NCBI GenBank assembly: GCA_944319935.1 | Contig: CALUFM010000001.1 | Coordinates: 434,001 to 498,000 of the forward strand | DNA from: an uncultured Prevotella sp. | Lineage (GTDB): Bacteria > Bacteroidota > Bacteroidia > Bacteroidales > Bacteroidaceae | Length of the DNA stretch: 64,000 nt | Direction of reading: 5' to 3' | In this document: positions 62,530 through 64,000 of the stretch, piece by piece | How positions within the stretch are numbered: position 1 is the first letter of the stretch | How the letters are laid out: each line of letters opens with the position of its first letter | Position numbers and translations under genes: made by a program | The notes under the pieces: model-generated | The model's input: only the letters and a program-made list of their open reading frames with translations | Told to the model about the DNA's origin: nothing | Database searches by the model: none

Positions 62530-64000
62530 ATGAGAAAACTATTCTTCCTTTTATCCTTATTCATGTCGATGGCAGCCACTGCCGCCGACCAGTATTCAGT
62601 GGCCGGGCTGTTCCCCCTGCAGGGAAGCGGCCGCATAATCTACAACTTCAACCAAGGGTGGCGTTTCCACCTGGGTGACGCTCAAGGTGCCGAGTCCACT
62701 TCGTTTGACGACAGCCGGTGGCAAGTGGTGTGCGCCCCGCACACAGCGCGGCTTGAGCCGGCGGCCGCGAGCGGCGGCCGCAACTACCAGGGTGTAGTCT
62801 GGTACCGCAAGCACTTCACCGTGCCCGCCGACATGCAGGGCAAGGACGTGACCGTGCATTTCGAGGCCATAATGGGCAAACAAGACATTTTCGTTAACGG
62901 AAAGAAGGTGAAAAGCCACCTTGGAGGCTATCTCCCGATAACAATCAACCTGACCCGGCTCGGTGTAAAAGCAGGAGACAAATGCCTGATAGCCGTAAAG
63001 GCCGACAACAGCGATGACAAGACATACCCTCCGGGCAAGAAACAGTCTGCCTTAGACTTCTGCTACCACGGTGGAATGTACCGCGACGTGTGGCTCATAG
63101 GCAAGTCACCCGTAGCCATAACTGACGCCATAGAAGCAAACAAGGTGGCTGGCGGAGGTGTATTCCTGCACTACGACAACATATCTGAAAAGAGTGCTGA
63201 CGTGTTCGTCAACGTCGAAGTGGGCAACTCGTCACGCTCTTCAGCCCAAGCCACAGTGACCGCCGTGGTGAAAGACAATGACGGGCATGCTGTAGCCACA
63301 ATGGAAAAGAAAGTGAGAATACCAGCGGGCAAGGCCGCCACCGCACGCCTCAGCGCAAAACTGAGCCAACCCCGCCTTTGGTCGCCCGAGACCCCTTATC
63401 TATATAATGTGGAAATAACCATCAAGGAAAACGGCAAGAACGTTGACGGAGGCATGGTGCGCATGGGCGTGCGCAAGGCCGAGTTCAAGGGCAAGGACGG
63501 CTTCTGGCTCAACGGCAAGCCCTACCACCAGCTCGTAGGCGGCAACCGTCACCAAGACTTCGCCTACGTGGGCAACGCCATGCCCAACAGCCAGCAGTGG
63601 CGCGACGCCAAGCGGCTGAAAGACGCTGGCATGACCATCATACGTTGCGCCCACTACCCCATGGACCCTGCCTTCATGGACGCATGCGACGAACTGGGAC
63701 TCTTCATCATCGTGCCCACGCCCGGATGGCAGTATTGGAACAAAGACCCACGCTTCGGCGAGCTTGTGCATGAGAACACGCGGCAGATAATCCGCCGCGA
63801 CCGCAACCACTGCTCGGTATTGATGTGGGAACCCATCCTCAACGAGACGCGCTATCCCGAAGACTTCGCCCTCAAAGCCCTCAAAATCACAAAGGACGAA
63901 TTTCCCTACCCCGGACGCCCGGCGGCCGTGGCCGACGTGCAGTCAGCCGGAGTGAGGGACAACTACGACGTTGTGTACGACTGGGCCGACAACATCGGCA
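62530..64000 (+). CDS. GH2 family glycoside hydrolase, 5' part
   Basis: 490 residues are visible; the gene runs off the window. A signal peptide (LFFLLSLFMSMAATAA) is followed by the GH2 sugar-binding sandwich (IIYNFNQGWRFHLGDAQGAE, VVWYRKHFTVPADM, YHGGMYRDVWLIG). An Ig-like domain and the start of the TIM barrel (FWLNGKPYHQLVGGNRHQDF) come next. The acid/base region reads LMWEPILNET instead of the usual WSLGNE; the Asn-Glu pair is kept. The nucleophile lies beyond the window. RG-II pathways use several GH2 enzymes (beta-galacturonidase, beta-glucuronidase), so one of these roles is likely. Confidence 0.88.
   Translation, partial: MRKLFFLLSLFMSMAATAADQYSVAGLFPLQGSGRIIYNFNQGWRFHLGDAQGAESTSFDDSRWQVVCAPHTARLEPAAASGGRNYQGVVWYRKHFTVPADMQGKDVTVHFEAIMGKQDIFVNGKKVKSHLGGYLPITINLTRLGVKAGDKCLIAVKADNSDDKTYPPGKKQSALDFCYHGGMYRDVWLIGKSPVAITDAIEANKVAGGGVFLHYDNISEKSADVFVNVEVGNSSRSSAQATVTAVVKDNDGHAVATMEKKVRIPAGKAATARLSAKLSQPRLWSPETPYLYNVEITIKENGKNVDGGMVRMGVRKAEFKGKDGFWLNGKPYHQLVGGNRHQDFAYVGNAMPNSQQWRDAKRLKDAGMTIIRCAHYPMDPAFMDACDELGLFIIVPTPGWQYWNKDPRFGELVHENTRQIIRRDRNHCSVLMWEPILNETRYPEDFALKALKITKDEFPYPGRPAAVADVQSAGVRDNYDVVYDWADNIG

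Noticed and set aside
1..64000. Prophage, integrative element or transposase
   Set aside because: No integrase, transposase, relaxase or structural phage genes, and no flanking tRNA were found; base composition looks even.

Overview
The window looks like chromosome of a Prevotellaceae member (Bacteroidales). The evidence is a SusC/SusD pair, many lipoproteins and Bacteroidales-type proteins, and the Bacteroidota -7 promoter motif TAnnTTTG in front of at least sixteen genes. The GC content is moderate. No rRNA, tRNA, CRISPR array, insertion sequence or phage gene was seen.

Layout. 1-2262: the end of a tyrosine-kinase capsule/exopolysaccharide protein, a small HAD phosphatase and a GtrA-type membrane protein. 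2473-4764: an ECF sigma factor, a likely membrane-anchored partner and a secreted protein. 4951-9699: a 2-aminoethylphosphonate (AEP) module, with phnX, phnW and a DUF5690 major-facilitator transporter, divergent from an HTH protein. 9894-29001: mostly housekeeping and envelope genes. These are a beta-propeller lipoprotein, a sodium:solute symporter, trxB, a glutathione peroxidase, mfd, an MBL hydrolase, a dolichol-phosphate-mannose-synthase-like GT2, plsC, a membrane phosphoesterase, pyrC, a DUF4369 lipoprotein, an FtsB/DivIC-like protein, a lipocalin-like lipoprotein and a Wzi-family protein. 29408-35996: a complete histidine-utilisation operon (fused ftcD, then hutU, hutH, hutI). 36279-40000: dnaX, a DUF4160/DUF2442 pair whose DUF4160 gene is frameshifted, and asnA.

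40470-48127: a small secreted protein, SusC/SusD, and two secreted phosphoesterases, which looks like a phosphoester-scavenging cassette. A strong terminator closes it. 48798-64000 (running off the end): six large secreted carbohydrate-active enzymes. They are a GH143/GH142-like bifunctional protein, an STN-esterase fusion, GH95, GH140 (apiosidase type), a GH78 rhamnosidase fused to a sialidase-like propeller, and GH2. This combination matches the known toolkit for rhamnogalacturonan-II (RG-II), the most complex plant pectin. The 1378-residue enzyme and the GH78-sialidase fusion fit side chains that carry DHA, arabinofuranose, rhamnose and Kdo. No PUL regulator (HTCS, SusR) is visible, so it probably lies outside the window.

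The most unusual non-coding content is a set of dispersed hairpin repeats in the intergenic gaps. One family has a conserved leader (core TTGACAATCAA then GTTTGC) followed by AAAAGGCCGTCTTTT-type palindromes, with at least eight copies. A second AAGARTYAAGAA hairpin family has four copies and compensating changes between its arms. Very long near-perfect hairpins of 20-29 bp also sit at several gene ends.
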